A DNA stretch of 64,000 bases, from contig OW804096.1 of assembly GCA_942159475.1 (NCBI GenBank), forward strand, positions 13,689,871-13,753,870, written 5' to 3'. The DNA comes from Sthenelais limicola. Lineage: Eukaryota > Annelida > Polychaeta > Phyllodocida > Sigalionidae. Shown here one piece after another: positions 11,241 through 22,100 of the stretch (within the stretch, counting starts at the first letter, position 1; every line of letters begins with the position of its first letter). The notes beneath the pieces are model-generated. The model saw only the letters and a program-made list of their open reading frames with translations, was not told the DNA's origin and searched no databases. Both the position numbers and the translations under genes were made by a program.

Positions 11241-11993
11241 AAATGGGGATTTGCATGTCTACTGCAGTGCATGCTGGGATGGATTCGGTTGAAATCTGAC
11301 ATACACATATTTGGCAACATTTTTATATATATATATAAGATTTTTATTCCAACATCATAATATAATACAGTTGTCAGAAACGGTAGATTACACTCTGCAC
11401 TCTGGACCGTGCAGGTCTTCCGGGCATACCAAACAGAAATAAACAAAGATTAATGGTTATATAGAGTCTCATAGTTCGTTTTGTTGATTCTCGCTATGAC
11501 GATTGTCAATTGTTCCTAGAAAGTATGTATAGGAGTGTGTTGTCGTGTCTCCTATTTTCCTTGTATAGAGTTCTTATAATATATTGTTAATTAATAATTA
11601 TTAAAGACAATATCATTTCCTTGACTGGCTAGAATATCACAATTCATCAATGTTATTCGGCAATGGAAAGAAGAAGAGATTAGTTTACAATTCCTTCGCC
11701 TTGACGGCTTAGCCCTTGAAATAGGACACCTAAGTTTTTTAACTTTGTAAGCTTTTTGGCTTTTTATATTTATAATACATTTCTTGGTAACAAGTATGTT
11801 TATCGAGAATTGCAAGAATGTTTTCACCAATATCAAAGCTTGTATAAATGATCTATGAAACTAAATGCATGATGGGAAAGATGGGGACTTGGAAACATGT
11901 ATAACACATGGATATTGACATAATCCATCCACATAGTCCCATGATTCCATGCGAATCCAGATTCAAAGTGGCGGCTATGAAAATCCCCTATTG
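11241..11993. mobile_element. F6 element (reverse) split by an insertion
   Basis: Left half GCATGTCTACTGCAGTGCAT to TTGGCAACATTTTTAT (about 11326); right half TATCGAGAATTGCAAGAATG (about 11799) to CCCCTATTG. Together they match 8025-8365 on the other strand. Confidence 0.8.
11326..11798 (-). mobile_element. Retroelement-like insert within F6
   Basis: On the minus strand it ends GAATAAAAATCTTATATATA, the same tail as 52166-52262 (-). Body before the tail holds GGTATGCCCGGAAGACCTGC. Size about 470 bp, no protein recognised. Confidence 0.55.
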
Positions 11994-12479
11994 ATATGTT
12001 TTCATATTAAGAAAATGTGTAGCAGCTGAATGGCTGGAACAATCGTTGAGAGCAACACATGTATCACTAGACATTTTAGGGGTTTGATGAGTCATCATGA
12101 ATGGGTACAGCACTGTGAAATAATTAGTTCTTTCACTAATTTCCATATTTTATATTTCTATTGTTCATTGCGATAATGTATTTCATAACACATTTGTATC
12201 TTGTATCATGAAGACAACCTTTTGTGAATGGCGAGTTTGTTCTCAAAGTCATTATAAAAAATAATCGTACAACACATTATAAACTTGTGCTTTTAGATCT
12301 GATATAGTATCTGTCCAGACTATAACGAACACCATATATATTTCATGAAAAGATTCTGTTAAATTAAGTAGACAAAAATACATAATTAATAATAAATTAA
12401 TATCAGGATGGTTTAAGATTGACACAATACCAAATAAGACACTGAGAGATAAAGTTTTGTTGTTGTTGTTTATTCATTC

Positions 12480-12530
12480 ACGACCATACATGTTTCGGAG
12501 TTGGGTTGTCTCCTTCTTCAATAAATCAAT
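12480..12530 (-). ncRNA. Decayed hammerhead-like relic
   Basis: Minus strand: TTGAAGA (first base changed), A, GGAG...CTCC, GAAA, CATG, TA. Same layout as 47792-47831, including the extra A, but stem I is absent. Confidence 0.25.
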
Positions 12531-12654
12531 ATCTGATGTGTTATAGAAAAATGAGTGTTTTCTTCACTAGAATCAATATAGTATGTTGTTGTTGAGCCTT
12601 CGTGTATAGGCAGAAACTATTTGGCAAAGGGGTGTTAACACAACTTATGCTATT

Positions 12655-12889
12655 GGGTCAAATTTTCAGAAAATGTACAATTGGCAGCTGGACACATTTA
12701 GTAAACTCGGCTAAAGTCGGCTGCAATCTGGTCAATACAAGGTAAATTCGAGTATATTCGGCATTGCATTGGTTTTAGCAACCTGTTTGGTTAGGTTGAA
12801 CTGTATTTTGAACTTTATTTTCGTCTGAAATTTGGGTTATTTCAGAGAATTGGCGAAGTTGAATTGTACATTTTCTGAAAATCTGACCC
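12655..12889 (+). mobile_element. F1 MITE, full length
   Basis: 235 bp, flanked by TATT on both sides. Good reference for the forward consensus. Confidence 0.9.
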
Positions 12890-13187
12890 TATTGTACGAA
12901 CTTTGATCAAGATGTTCTGTTTCCATATATTCTCATTGCTTCAAAGCAGTCAGTAAAGAAGGAAAAATATTATGGAGAAGATTAAAGGCGGATATCGAAG
13001 AACAAATAGATCTCTTAAAACCGAAATAACCTTGCTGTTGTAACATCCACCGCCAGAAAAATCTCAGGAAGGTCATCATACAGAGGCAAAGTCCCTAAGT
13101 TATCTATGTCGTGCCTCCATGGAGTGTACCACTATTAGTCTTATTTTTCCATTTCAGAAAAAAGCAACGAACGAGTAGCAACCCTTA

Positions 13188-13252
13188 GAAATGTAGAAGC
13201 CAAGAAGGCAGGATAAAGAAATAAAGATTTTTTAAAAAAGAAAAAAACAAAA
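13188..13252 (+). repeat. GGCAGGATA retroelement tail
   Basis: TAGAAGCCAAGAAGGCAGGA, AATAAAG, then a poly(A)-like run. Confidence 0.5.
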
Positions 13253-13389
13253 TATAGTATGTTGTACTTGAGACAGAAATGAATTGTTTATGAGTAGAGA
13301 CGTTGCCACTACTTTAAGAGAATGTCCATAGCAGGAAATCCCAAAAGATCATGTAGATATGGGATTTTCATGACGAAATTAATGATTAC

Positions 13390-13832
13390 ATAGCATCACT
13401 TGGTAGGAATGTTTTCATTTCTAGGGTATCTAGTGTTTTTAGTCGTTTGAATCCATTAATACAAAATTCCAAGACAGTGTATCAAATACATCCTTGCGTT
13501 CCGAGGGTCATCCTAGAGTATATTTAGCTACTTTATATCATATACTAGCCCATTCAATAACTCTCACTGCCATGAATATGACTCCACTTGGATGTCGCCA
13601 TGGCATTAAGCAACCATTATTCACTCACTCCTGTATAGTAGCCCACCCAGATATAAGGCAAACCGTTTTTCAAACCTAAAAAAGTCCAACCTGAAATATA
13701 GAAATACTTTTTAGATTTCCTAAAAGTTAACATCATCGGAGAGTCGACTTAATCTCATCTCAAATATGATGGTACATGTATCCAAAATCTATTCTTTTGC
13801 GACTTGGGAAACTTTTTCTTAAACATTCACAA
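13390..13832. mobile_element. F12 element, left end lost
   Basis: Internal F12 sequence (GGAATGTTTTCATT to ATTCTTTTGCGACTTGGG). The downstream CACCAGCATGACATCTAGCG at about 13886 is also found after the 16413 copy at about 18448, so either the family is longer than its inverted repeats suggest or both copies sit in a larger repeat. Confidence 0.6.
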
Positions 13833-14135
13833 TGAGTGCCTCATAACTAGGCAACTGCGCCAAATCATGACCTTAATCAGTCACCAGCATGACATCTAGC
13901 GTTTTAAAGAAGACTTAGAAAATATCACTTACTGTGCTGCCAACTACCGAATGAACAAGCAACTACAGAATGGTATAATATATCCAGTGGGCTTGTGTAA
14001 CATGTTGTATTAGCGTTATCAGATTATTACCGATATGCAGAGATAAATACATTTTGAAAGCCCTTGAATTTAATCGGATTTTTCGAGGGACTGATTTGTC
14101 TTTCATTCTTTGTCGTTTTAGGAATGCGTTCAATT

Positions 14136-14356
14136 AAGGGACTGTTCATAATCAATCACTGGGGGGAGGGAAAAATTTGCGAAAGATTCTTGTACACGAT
14201 TGTATGACCCCCTCCCCACTTAAAGTCTGTCTTCACCCCCCCCCCCCCCCCCCCCACCCCCACCCCCACCCCCACCCCCACCCCCTTGAAAAATTGTGCA
14301 AAATGTCATGACCTCCCCTCCCCCCCCCCCCTATAGTTAAAAATGAACAGTCCCTA
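14136..14356. mobile_element. F15 MITE with G-quadruplex-prone interior
   Basis: AAGGGACTGTTCATAATCAA and AAAATGAACAGTCCCT ends. Interior is a C run then five CCCCCA units (14233-14285); the minus strand could form G-quadruplexes. Confidence 0.75.
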
Positions 14357-14440
14357 ATATATATTTTGGGACTGTAGTAATCGAGGTTTAGTGAATAAAT
14401 AATGTCTAGCCTGAAGCTGAGTCTTCTAATGGAGACTTTC

Positions 14441-14662
14441 GACAGACAATGTATAATAGCCTTCCCCAATCCTCTCGAATAACCTAATAATTTGAGGCAA
14501 AAATTAGTTCAAAATAAAGTTTAACAACAGAACCGATTCTTAATCCGGTGATCAAGGCAAAACCTAATATTCTCATACTTAGTATTTATCAGTTTTCATC
14601 CTAATTTCTCAGAATTTACTAAATGAGTAGAACTGCCAATTGTACATTTTCTAACGATCTTT
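14441..14662 (-). mobile_element. F1 MITE, degenerate
   Basis: Interior (CCCCAATCCTCTCGAATAAC, ACTGCCAATTGTACATTTTC) matches the family, but both extreme ends have decayed. It sits 12 bp before the next F1 copy, in opposite orientation. Confidence 0.65.
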
Positions 14663-14674
14663 ATTCATGTATAT

Positions 14675-14909
14675 GGGTCAGATTTTCAGAAAATGTACAA
14701 TTGGCAGCTCTACACACTTAAGAAATTCTGCTAAATTAGGCCGAGAAATAATGAATGCCAGGTATATCTGAGTATATTTGGTATCGCATTGATTTAAAGT
14801 ATCAGTTCTGTTATGTTAAACTGCATTTTGAAGCTCATTTCTGTCTTAAATGTGGGTTATTTGAGAGGCTTGGTGAAGGCGAATCGTACATTTTCTGAAA
14901 ATCTTACCC
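14675..14909 (+). mobile_element. F1 MITE
   Basis: 235 bp, GGGTCAGATTTTCAG...AATCTTACCC, ATAT on both sides. Confidence 0.88.
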
Positions 14910-15023
14910 ATATAATACCTTCCCTATATTAGGTTCGACCAACAGTTACGATCCCCAAGTCCTAATATATAGGTCTATGAATAAGAACAGAACGAAGCAC
15001 CTGTAATTAGAAATTTATTATAT

Positions 15024-15258
15024 GGGTCAGATTTTCAGAAAATGTACAATTCCCCTTCACCAATACTCTTAAATAACCCAAATTTAAAACAAAAATCAGG
15101 TTCAAAATACAGTTCAACATAACCAGACAGACTGTTTGAATCAAGGCAATACCAAATTAATACATTTATACCTGGTGTTGATGATTTTTCAGTCCAATTT
15201 AGCAGAATTTACAAAATATGTTGATCTGCCAATTGTACATTTTCTAAAAATCTGACCC
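15024..15258 (-). mobile_element. F1 MITE
   Basis: 235 bp. Flanks ATAT and GTAT, one mismatch from a 4-bp duplication. Confidence 0.87.
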
Positions 15259-15569
15259 GTATGAGATTCGCCAGCACGATGCCACAGGCAGAATGCTACT
15301 GCATAGGAATCGAGTCCGATAATTTGCTATTTACTAGCACTGGGTTCCATTTGGTATTTATTATATACCCTTAGGCTTAGGCCTATCTATCTTCAACGTG
15401 CATTATTAGAACAAGTACTTGAATAGAACAGCAGCTTGTTGTGAAAATATTAGGGACATGTACCATTACCATTTCCAATATCTGACATGTCTGTTGGGTC
15501 ACAATTTACCCTATTGCATGGACACTTCAGCCCTGTGCCAAGTTAAAGTGATCTTTCTCATTAAGTCCA

Positions 15570-15620
15570 CTATAGTCTGTCCGAAAAGTAGTTGACACGT
15601 GATTCCTTAGTAATACAGGA
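15570..15620. mobile_element. F7 solo end
   Basis: CTATAGTCTGTCCGAAAAG then GTTGACACGTGATTCCTTAG, matching one end of 45607-45998 and giving the fuller outer terminus. No partner end nearby. Confidence 0.65.
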
Positions 15621-15637
15621 TCAATTTTCCCATTTAT

Positions 15638-15682
15638 AAATTCCCTGATAAAGGGCAAATGTTCTCGAAACGCCGGACCCCT
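15638..15682 (+). ncRNA. Decayed hammerhead-like relic
   Basis: CTGATAA (one core base changed), A, GGG...CTC, GAAA, CGCC, then GGAC pairing with the leading TTCC. The cleavage-site U is lost. Confidence 0.25.
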
Positions 15683-15860
15683 CAGTAACCAAACCTACAA
15701 CTCATCCCTCCGTCCCTGTCCTTATTCTGTTCTGGGTTAAATCCACATCTTGAGATTTATTTCTCATTCATAGTTAGATCTATTCCTGACCTGGAGAGAA
15801 TATACATGTAGGCCGAATGTTACAGTGACTCAGTGGATCAGGTATCTATGTTGTTACTGG

Positions 15861-16212
15861 GGCCCAAAAAGAAATAGGTGTGTTTCCGATTATTTTATGA
15901 AAACTAGGCTCTAATGCCTCTACATTTTTTTTAATTTTCTTTTTTGAAACCACCTCCCAGGAACTGAAAAAAATGTCTATTTCATAACAATAGTTGTTTT
16001 AAACATGGGAAATGTGCTTTTTGACAGTTCCGGGTTAGGAAAACCCGTTTTCCTGCTTTTATAGCATTTTTTGTCAAAAAATTCCCAAAAAGTAAGATAT
16101 GATTTTTAAAAAATCAGGTATGGTAAAAAAAAAATTAGGTAAGGGTAAGGTTTTTCTAGGTAGGGAGGTAAATCAGAAACACACCTATTTTTTTTTTGGG
16201 GGGGGGGGCCTG
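15861..16212. mobile_element. F2 inverted-repeat element
   Basis: Ends GGCCCAAAAAGAAATAGG...GTGTTTCCGATT and AATCAGAAACACACC...GGGGCC form inverted repeats of about 30 bp. Interior holds AACTAGG, CCACCTCCCAGGAAC and AAACCCGTTTTCCTGC, shared with the other F2 copies. Long T and G runs near the right end. Confidence 0.78.
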
Positions 16213-16732
16213 GGCATAATTTGTGTAGGAATAATTCTACAATATGATTAGGCCTATTTTATAAAAGATAAAGTATTGCGTGCCCAACTTTTTGTTATTT
16301 TTCTTTGAATCATCAAGATGAAAACAAGGCAGAAAAATACAAGCAAATGATTGTCTCTAAGGAGTAAAAGAATATCAAAATAAAGTCAAACAAACAACCT
16401 GTGGTGTGTTTCAATATGTGATGTGTTTGAGGAAAATGAGTCACAAGTCGCAAAAATGAGATTTTCCAAAGTGATTCATTCACTTGTAAGATCTCTTTGT
16501 TGGAATGTTTTCTTAGGGGCTTAGGACTTTATTAATATTATAGCCTACTCATATTAATCCATGTACCTAATTTGAAGACAGTGTAGGCCTATTAAATTTA
16601 TTCTCGCCTTTCAAAGGTCATCCTATAGAGTATATTTAGCTACTAGTAAAAGTCCATCCAGAAATATTGCAAACTTTTTTTTCCAAACTAGCCTATATAC
16701 CGGTAGGCCTACCATAAAATATAGAAACACTT

Positions 16733-18297
16733 CAATTCAATTCAATTCAATTCAAAACATTTTTTTTTGCATCAATGGTGATTACAAAAAGGAGGGCTCA
16801 GTTTTGAAACCTATGTTCCAAGTCTTCCACTGGGTTCCTGGTTGGTTGGTGATTGCCGAAACAAATTTATAATAAAATACTAGAATAGAAATTTCATGGC
16901 TATTTCATTTGATATTCAAGGGCTACTTACTACTTGTCTAGGTTTAGGTTTAGCTGTTTCTTTATGTGTAGGCTTAGTTGAATATTATATATGATAATTA
17001 GCTAACACTAAGTTGTACTAACTAGAGCATGAGGTTAAAATTAGGGTACAATAACAACAGTGTAATTAATGGTTGAAGACAGTGTAGGTGTATGGTCGGT
17101 CCAGACCAAGAAGTATTATACAGACATAACAAAATATGTATACGTATTAAAAATACAATAGCGATAAAAATAGAATAAAATAAGATGAAAGATCTGCAAT
17201 AGATCGTGAGATAGGCATAGTAATATACATATACAGAGTTTGGTACAATGGTAGGGGATGATCTACAGTATTTCAATTGTATTTAAACAGGTATCAATAA
17301 TTTTGCTAAAAGTTTTCCGGTCCTTTATTCCATGATTTGGCCGTGAGCGTACAATATAATCGATATACTTGCCGCTCACAAGGTGGACAATATAACCTCC
17401 CTGTATTGTACAGTGACGTCACGACCGTTCGAGACAATGCAGACAACTCAGTTTGATGAAATTAAAGTAAATAAAGTTGTTTTAAGTTAAGAATCATGGA
17501 ATAAAAGCAAGAACAGCATAGTATCGCGTATGAGGGGGGCTATATTCTCCGAGTATGGCCGAAAACTACGAGGCCGTAGGCCGAGTTGTTTTTCGGCCAT
17601 ACGAGGAGAATATAGGCCTCCGAAGTACCTGGTGAGCATGAGTTTCAAGGGAATTCCAATATTTAGCTGATTTATAAGTGAAAGAATTTAGAATTTTTGC
17701 AGATTTTGGTTGTAATAGGCCTAATTTTAAATTACGTCTGCCTTGGGCATGACTTCTAGTTGAAATTTTTCTGTTATCCAAATTGGTTCCATCGGTAGCC
17801 ATGAAGTGGCTTAAATTAATTGTATGTTTTTGTCTCCTCTTGTTTAAGTGTAATAAGTTCAGGTCTAAATGTTCTTGATCCACATGTGTGTATTTTGTTT
17901 CACCAAAAATGATTCTAAGCGCTGAGTTTTGTAAGGACTGGAGCTTACCAAGTAGTGATTTTGGTCCGGAATCATACAAATAATCACCAAAATCGAAGTG
18001 TGGGAGAATGGTCATTTTATATAGGTCTTTTTTGCTCTTCTCTGTTAAACAATGCCTTACTTTATACAATAATCGTCATTTTGCACTAGCCTAACTTTAT
18101 TTCTGATAATATTTATGTTTCTTGAAGGAGAGGTTTGTGTCCATGGTTAGGCCGAGATATTTATATTCTTCTACTGGATTCAAGATATTATTTCCCAGTT
18201 TTATGGTACTTTTTTCTTTAATTTTTGTGTTTGATATCGAAAATTGCATAACATTGCTTTTGGAAGTATTTATGGATATTTCATTTAGTCTACACTT
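16733..18297 (-). pseudogene. 5'-truncated non-LTR retrotransposon, reverse transcriptase C-terminal part, broken
   Basis: Reading the minus strand from 18297: the end of a reverse transcriptase palm (SKSNVMQFSI at about 18255, KYLGLTMD at about 18150), a thumb-like segment (LLGKLQSLQNSALRIIFGE at about 17920) and a C-terminal tail ending near 17280. Stops TAA, TAG and TGA lie in frame at 18099-18070, joining two parts of the same frame, so it is dead. A fold-back element interrupts the C-terminal part at about 17318-17625. The 3' end has a (TTGAA)n tail, seen on the plus strand as TTCAATTCAATTC at 16731-16755. ACACTT at 16727-16732 and 18292-18297 is the likely target duplication. Jockey/CR1-like layout is inferred; the clade is unresolved. 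Confidence 0.8.
17318..17622. mobile_element. Fold-back element(s) nested in the non-LTR retrotransposon
   Basis: Two adjoining inverted repeats. The outer pair CCTTTATTCCATGATT (about 17321) and AATCATGGAATAAAAG (about 17493) encloses a CRE-bearing segment (GTGACGTCAC, 17413-17422). The second, at 17531-17622, has long near-perfect arms such as CTATATTCTCC and GGAGAATATAG around GGCCGTAGGCC. The retroelement frame can be followed on both sides, so these came later. Confidence 0.6.
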
Positions 18298-18699
18298 AGA
18301 ACTTGGATGTCCTTCATGTTTAAGTGGGCCTACTATCATTAGAATCGACATCTTTTCAAATATGATAAGATCACAAATCCATTTTTGCGACTTGTGACTC
18401 ATTTCCCTATAACACATCACATATAGAAATTGCAACTGTGGTAAAGTCAGACACCAGCAGGACATCTAGCGTCCTAAATAAAACTTAGAAAAACCACACA
18501 TCACTCACTGTGCTGCTACCTAGTGAGTAAACAGGCTAGTACAAAAAAAATCATAAGTTAGTTGAGTTTCTTTTAAGTTTAAACTCAACCGACTATTGTT
18601 TTGATATCCTAATTCACCTTAGTTATTTCGACACAAGTAATATATATTTACTGAATTTGTAAGTGCGTTGCATTAGTTTATTGTACCGGTTTGAGGCTA

Positions 18700-19125
18700 T
18701 ATGGGCGCTGTCCAATGACGACCTTCACCTTGACATCACCCGATATTTTGTGTTGGCCAGCGCGGGGCGGAGCTTACCTCAACAAACCTAAAACCTTTAG
18801 GTTATCTAAGGTGTGATCCGCCTCTGAACCTCGTGCTTGGCACATATCTAATCTCTCAGCATGACAATAACAAATCGATATTTGTTTTGTTTACTATAAA
18901 ACGACCTGTATCTTCCAAACAATGCGCAAATCACCTAGGAATTGACTCAACGACGAACTGCTACTTCAACCAGGAACCTTTCCCACGGCTTGAAACCAAA
19001 CCAGTTATTCATAATTCAACCTACTTGTTTCTTAGTAAGGGTTTTTTTCTGACGCCCAACTTTTATAGAGGTATTTCACCTGGCAGCTAGGTTTATACTG
19101 TTTAGTGTCTCAGAAACCTCCTAAG
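18700..19125 (+). promoter_or_regulatory. Probable promoter and 5' UTR of the PPT2-like gene
   Basis: The stretch upstream of the start codon is locally GC-richer than its surroundings and has no convincing TATA box. An Sp1-type GC box (GGGGCGG) lies at 18764-18770. No exact CLEAR element (GTCACGTGAC) was seen here, although lysosomal genes often carry one. Transcription start and 5' UTR extent cannot be fixed from sequence alone; an open frame at 18833-19090 ends before the gene's ATG and is judged chance. Confidence 0.4.
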
Positions 19126-22100
19126 ATGGCAGACAAGAGGAACCAACCTTCGGGTTTATGGCTCGTTCTTGCTTTGTTTACATTTATGTGTACTCTGGCC
19201 ACGACCTCGGCGTATAAACATGTTATTTGGATGCATGGTGTCTTCGCTGGACCAACTGAATTTGCAGACTTTAAGCGGTTCATTAGTCAGGTAAGATATT
19301 GTATGTCAGTTTACGAAAGTTCTGTCCTTTTTGGTGGCGAATTTCTGTAGCTTTTTTACAAATATAATTTATAAACCTTGCCCTGTTTCCATGGCCATAT
19401 GTCAACAGACATGCAATTTTACAAAACTAAATTTACACCTGTCCCTGTTTCCAAGGCCAAATATCAGAGACAGGAGAAATCATGGTCCGTGATTATTATC
19501 TATGTTTTGGAAGTGCCTATGATAAGTCAGATTTTAAGCGATTTAATGTAAATTAATCAATATTAACATTAGATTAAATCATTAATAGTCTTCATAACCC
19601 TGTCATTTTTTTCAATGGCTCAAAATCAAATATATTTCCCAATCGATCATTCAAACTATTACGTAGTTTATATTAGTGTCTGCTCCTATCTAAACTAAAG
19701 GAATTTCTCTTAAACCATTCCTAACTCATGACAATAAAAATCGATCTCACACAGTCACAATCAATTGATTTTTGATTTTTATCTATGGAACAATTTAAAC
19801 ATCAGTTTATTCATTATCGTTGTGAGTAACATTGAATAACGTTTTTGATGCAATGAAACCCTACATATATATGTAAACAATGTATAAACCTTTGAATATA
19901 CTTGTCTTTTCCATGCACTGTTTTCAATTTTTCAATACATTACCAATTAATACATTATTTTTCAGGCCCATCCTGGCACCAATTTTTCAGTAATCGATGC
20001 TTATAATGATTTAGAAAGTCTCGCACCAATATCTCGCCAAGTTGACCATCTTCGACCCAAGATCATGACAATTATGAAAGAACATCCAGAAGGAGTTCAC
20101 CTCATGTGTTTCTCCCAAGGTGATTATTTGCTCAGTTTAAAACCGTATGAGTTTCGCCAATTGTAATGTAATGTTCATCATAAACTCATGGGAATTATTA
20201 TGCTTTTATTCAAATATTAGTTCATTACAATTACATGGATACATTTATAAACAAAGAATAGGTTTCAGTCCTCTGCTCAATTGCAGGTCTTCCTCGATCG
20301 CCCGTTAAATAAATACAATACAATATCATTCTATCAATAAGATACTTATTATTTAACAATTCGTTCGTTGTTTTCCAACCTAAACTATACAATGCTTGAT
20401 TATTCTTGCAATCATATATATTGTGGTTATCAGATTCTGAATTTCGTTGTACTTACATATCATCCATTATTACGTCCAGTAATATGGTATTGACACTCAT
20501 GGCATGCACACTTACTGTAAGAAAACTTCATTACATCTCTGGGTTTTTGTATTACATCTAGTGCCGTTGACAAAGTACGGTTCCGGGTCTAAGCAATGCT
20601 GTTGAAAGATATCGCGTATAATATTTTTTTAAATAAGTGTCCCTCATCTTTGAATCCACTGGCCTCGATGCTCTTCAAAATATATAAATTTTACTTAAAA
20701 TTCTACTGTTTTCGGCTGGTGCACTACACAGCTCTATGTTAACATATTCATTTGTTTCAAGAAAGATAGGATCAAGGAATATGAGTGAAAAAAAAGACTC
20801 ATTTCATATACTTCCTTATTATGAGGACATTAATAAATAAACTTCATTCTTTTTTTCCAGGTGGATTGGTATGTCGAGGTCTCATAGAGACTCTCCCTTA
20901 TCATAATATTGACACCTTTATAGCCTTGAGTACTCCACAAGGAGGGCAATATGGAGGTGAGATATCATTCTTTTTGTTTTTTATAATTGTTTTGTGTTTA
21001 AAAACCTTTGATTCAAAATAGCCTGCCATCGTTGCTCTTACAATGCTACGACGAAGAAAGGACGTCGTAATATGGCGCTTTGTTCTTTTTTTTTCTTTTT
21101 CTTTTTTTTTTCATATCATTAAGAGATGAATGTAACAACATCAGTCGCAGAACCAGCACTGAATGCTGAATGCCTAACCAACAACAACACATAAATTCAT
21201 CAGTAGTTAGGATTTACTTAGGATGAATAGGAAAACAAATGAATATTTATATACACTCTATACTCACCTGTTGGCAGTAAACATCAAACCCGCTATGGTT
21301 TACTCTATGGAAAGCCGCTGTCTACAGGACGAGTATAGAGTGTACCACCATTGTATCATCAAATACAATATGCTTATTTAAATTATACCATATAATTTTT
21401 AATTATTGTTTTGTGAGCATTTCTATTTTTATTCTTAATGATTTACAGCTTCTTTAAATTTGTACTTCATACTAACATAGTTATAGTGCCAATCCAGTGT
21501 AAAGAATTGAATTCTTTTGGGTTGGTTTTACCAGCTAAATGGCCGTCCCTGCTAGCTAGGACACACCTTGCTGCCTGGCCTGTGACAACCATCCAACCGA
21601 CTTCTCTGACTTCATCATTTTATACTAGAACACCGAATCTCTGGGCAAATTGCCATTGATAATTCACACCAGTACATGCAATTTCTATGAAGTTTGTTTC
21701 TTTGCACTACAGATACCAGCTATGTTAAAAAGGTCTTCCCACATACGATGAAAGAGGATCTGTACGAGTAAGTTTCTTGTTACCCATTTAAACTACTAAA
21801 TTATTGAAGTGTCTTTGTTTATAATTCAAAGAGGAAACACAGTTCATTTTATAGACATTGAAGTATTAACCTGTTACATCTGGAGTCCAATCGCGAATTT
21901 CAAAACATTTTGTTTGTTTGTTTTAAAGGCATTATTTATCACTACATTTATTCTCAGAGTATAATGACATCTACCAAAAAAATTACTTTTACATTAAACT
22001 ACAAATCGATCGGTACGATAATTATAATATTACACATTATACTGCAAAATATAACAAAATACTGCTATTTTTAGTGAGTCCAGATACAAATGACGCCTGC

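Larger units (their letters stand above)
16413..18425. mobile_element. F12 inverted-repeat element split by a retrotransposon
   Basis: Terminal inverted repeats GATGTGTTTGAGG...GAGTCACAAGTCGC (16425 onward) and the matching GCGACTTGTGACTC...CACATC (18388-18418). The internal sequence matches the F12 copy at 6648 up to ATAGAAACAC (16721-16730) and resumes at about 18298 with GGATGTCCTTCATG. Everything between is the non-LTR insertion. Confidence 0.75.

Noticed and set aside
18833..19090. 85-codon frame just upstream of PPT2
   Set aside because: Ends 36 bp before the PPT2 ATG with no family resemblance; treated as promoter or 5' UTR.
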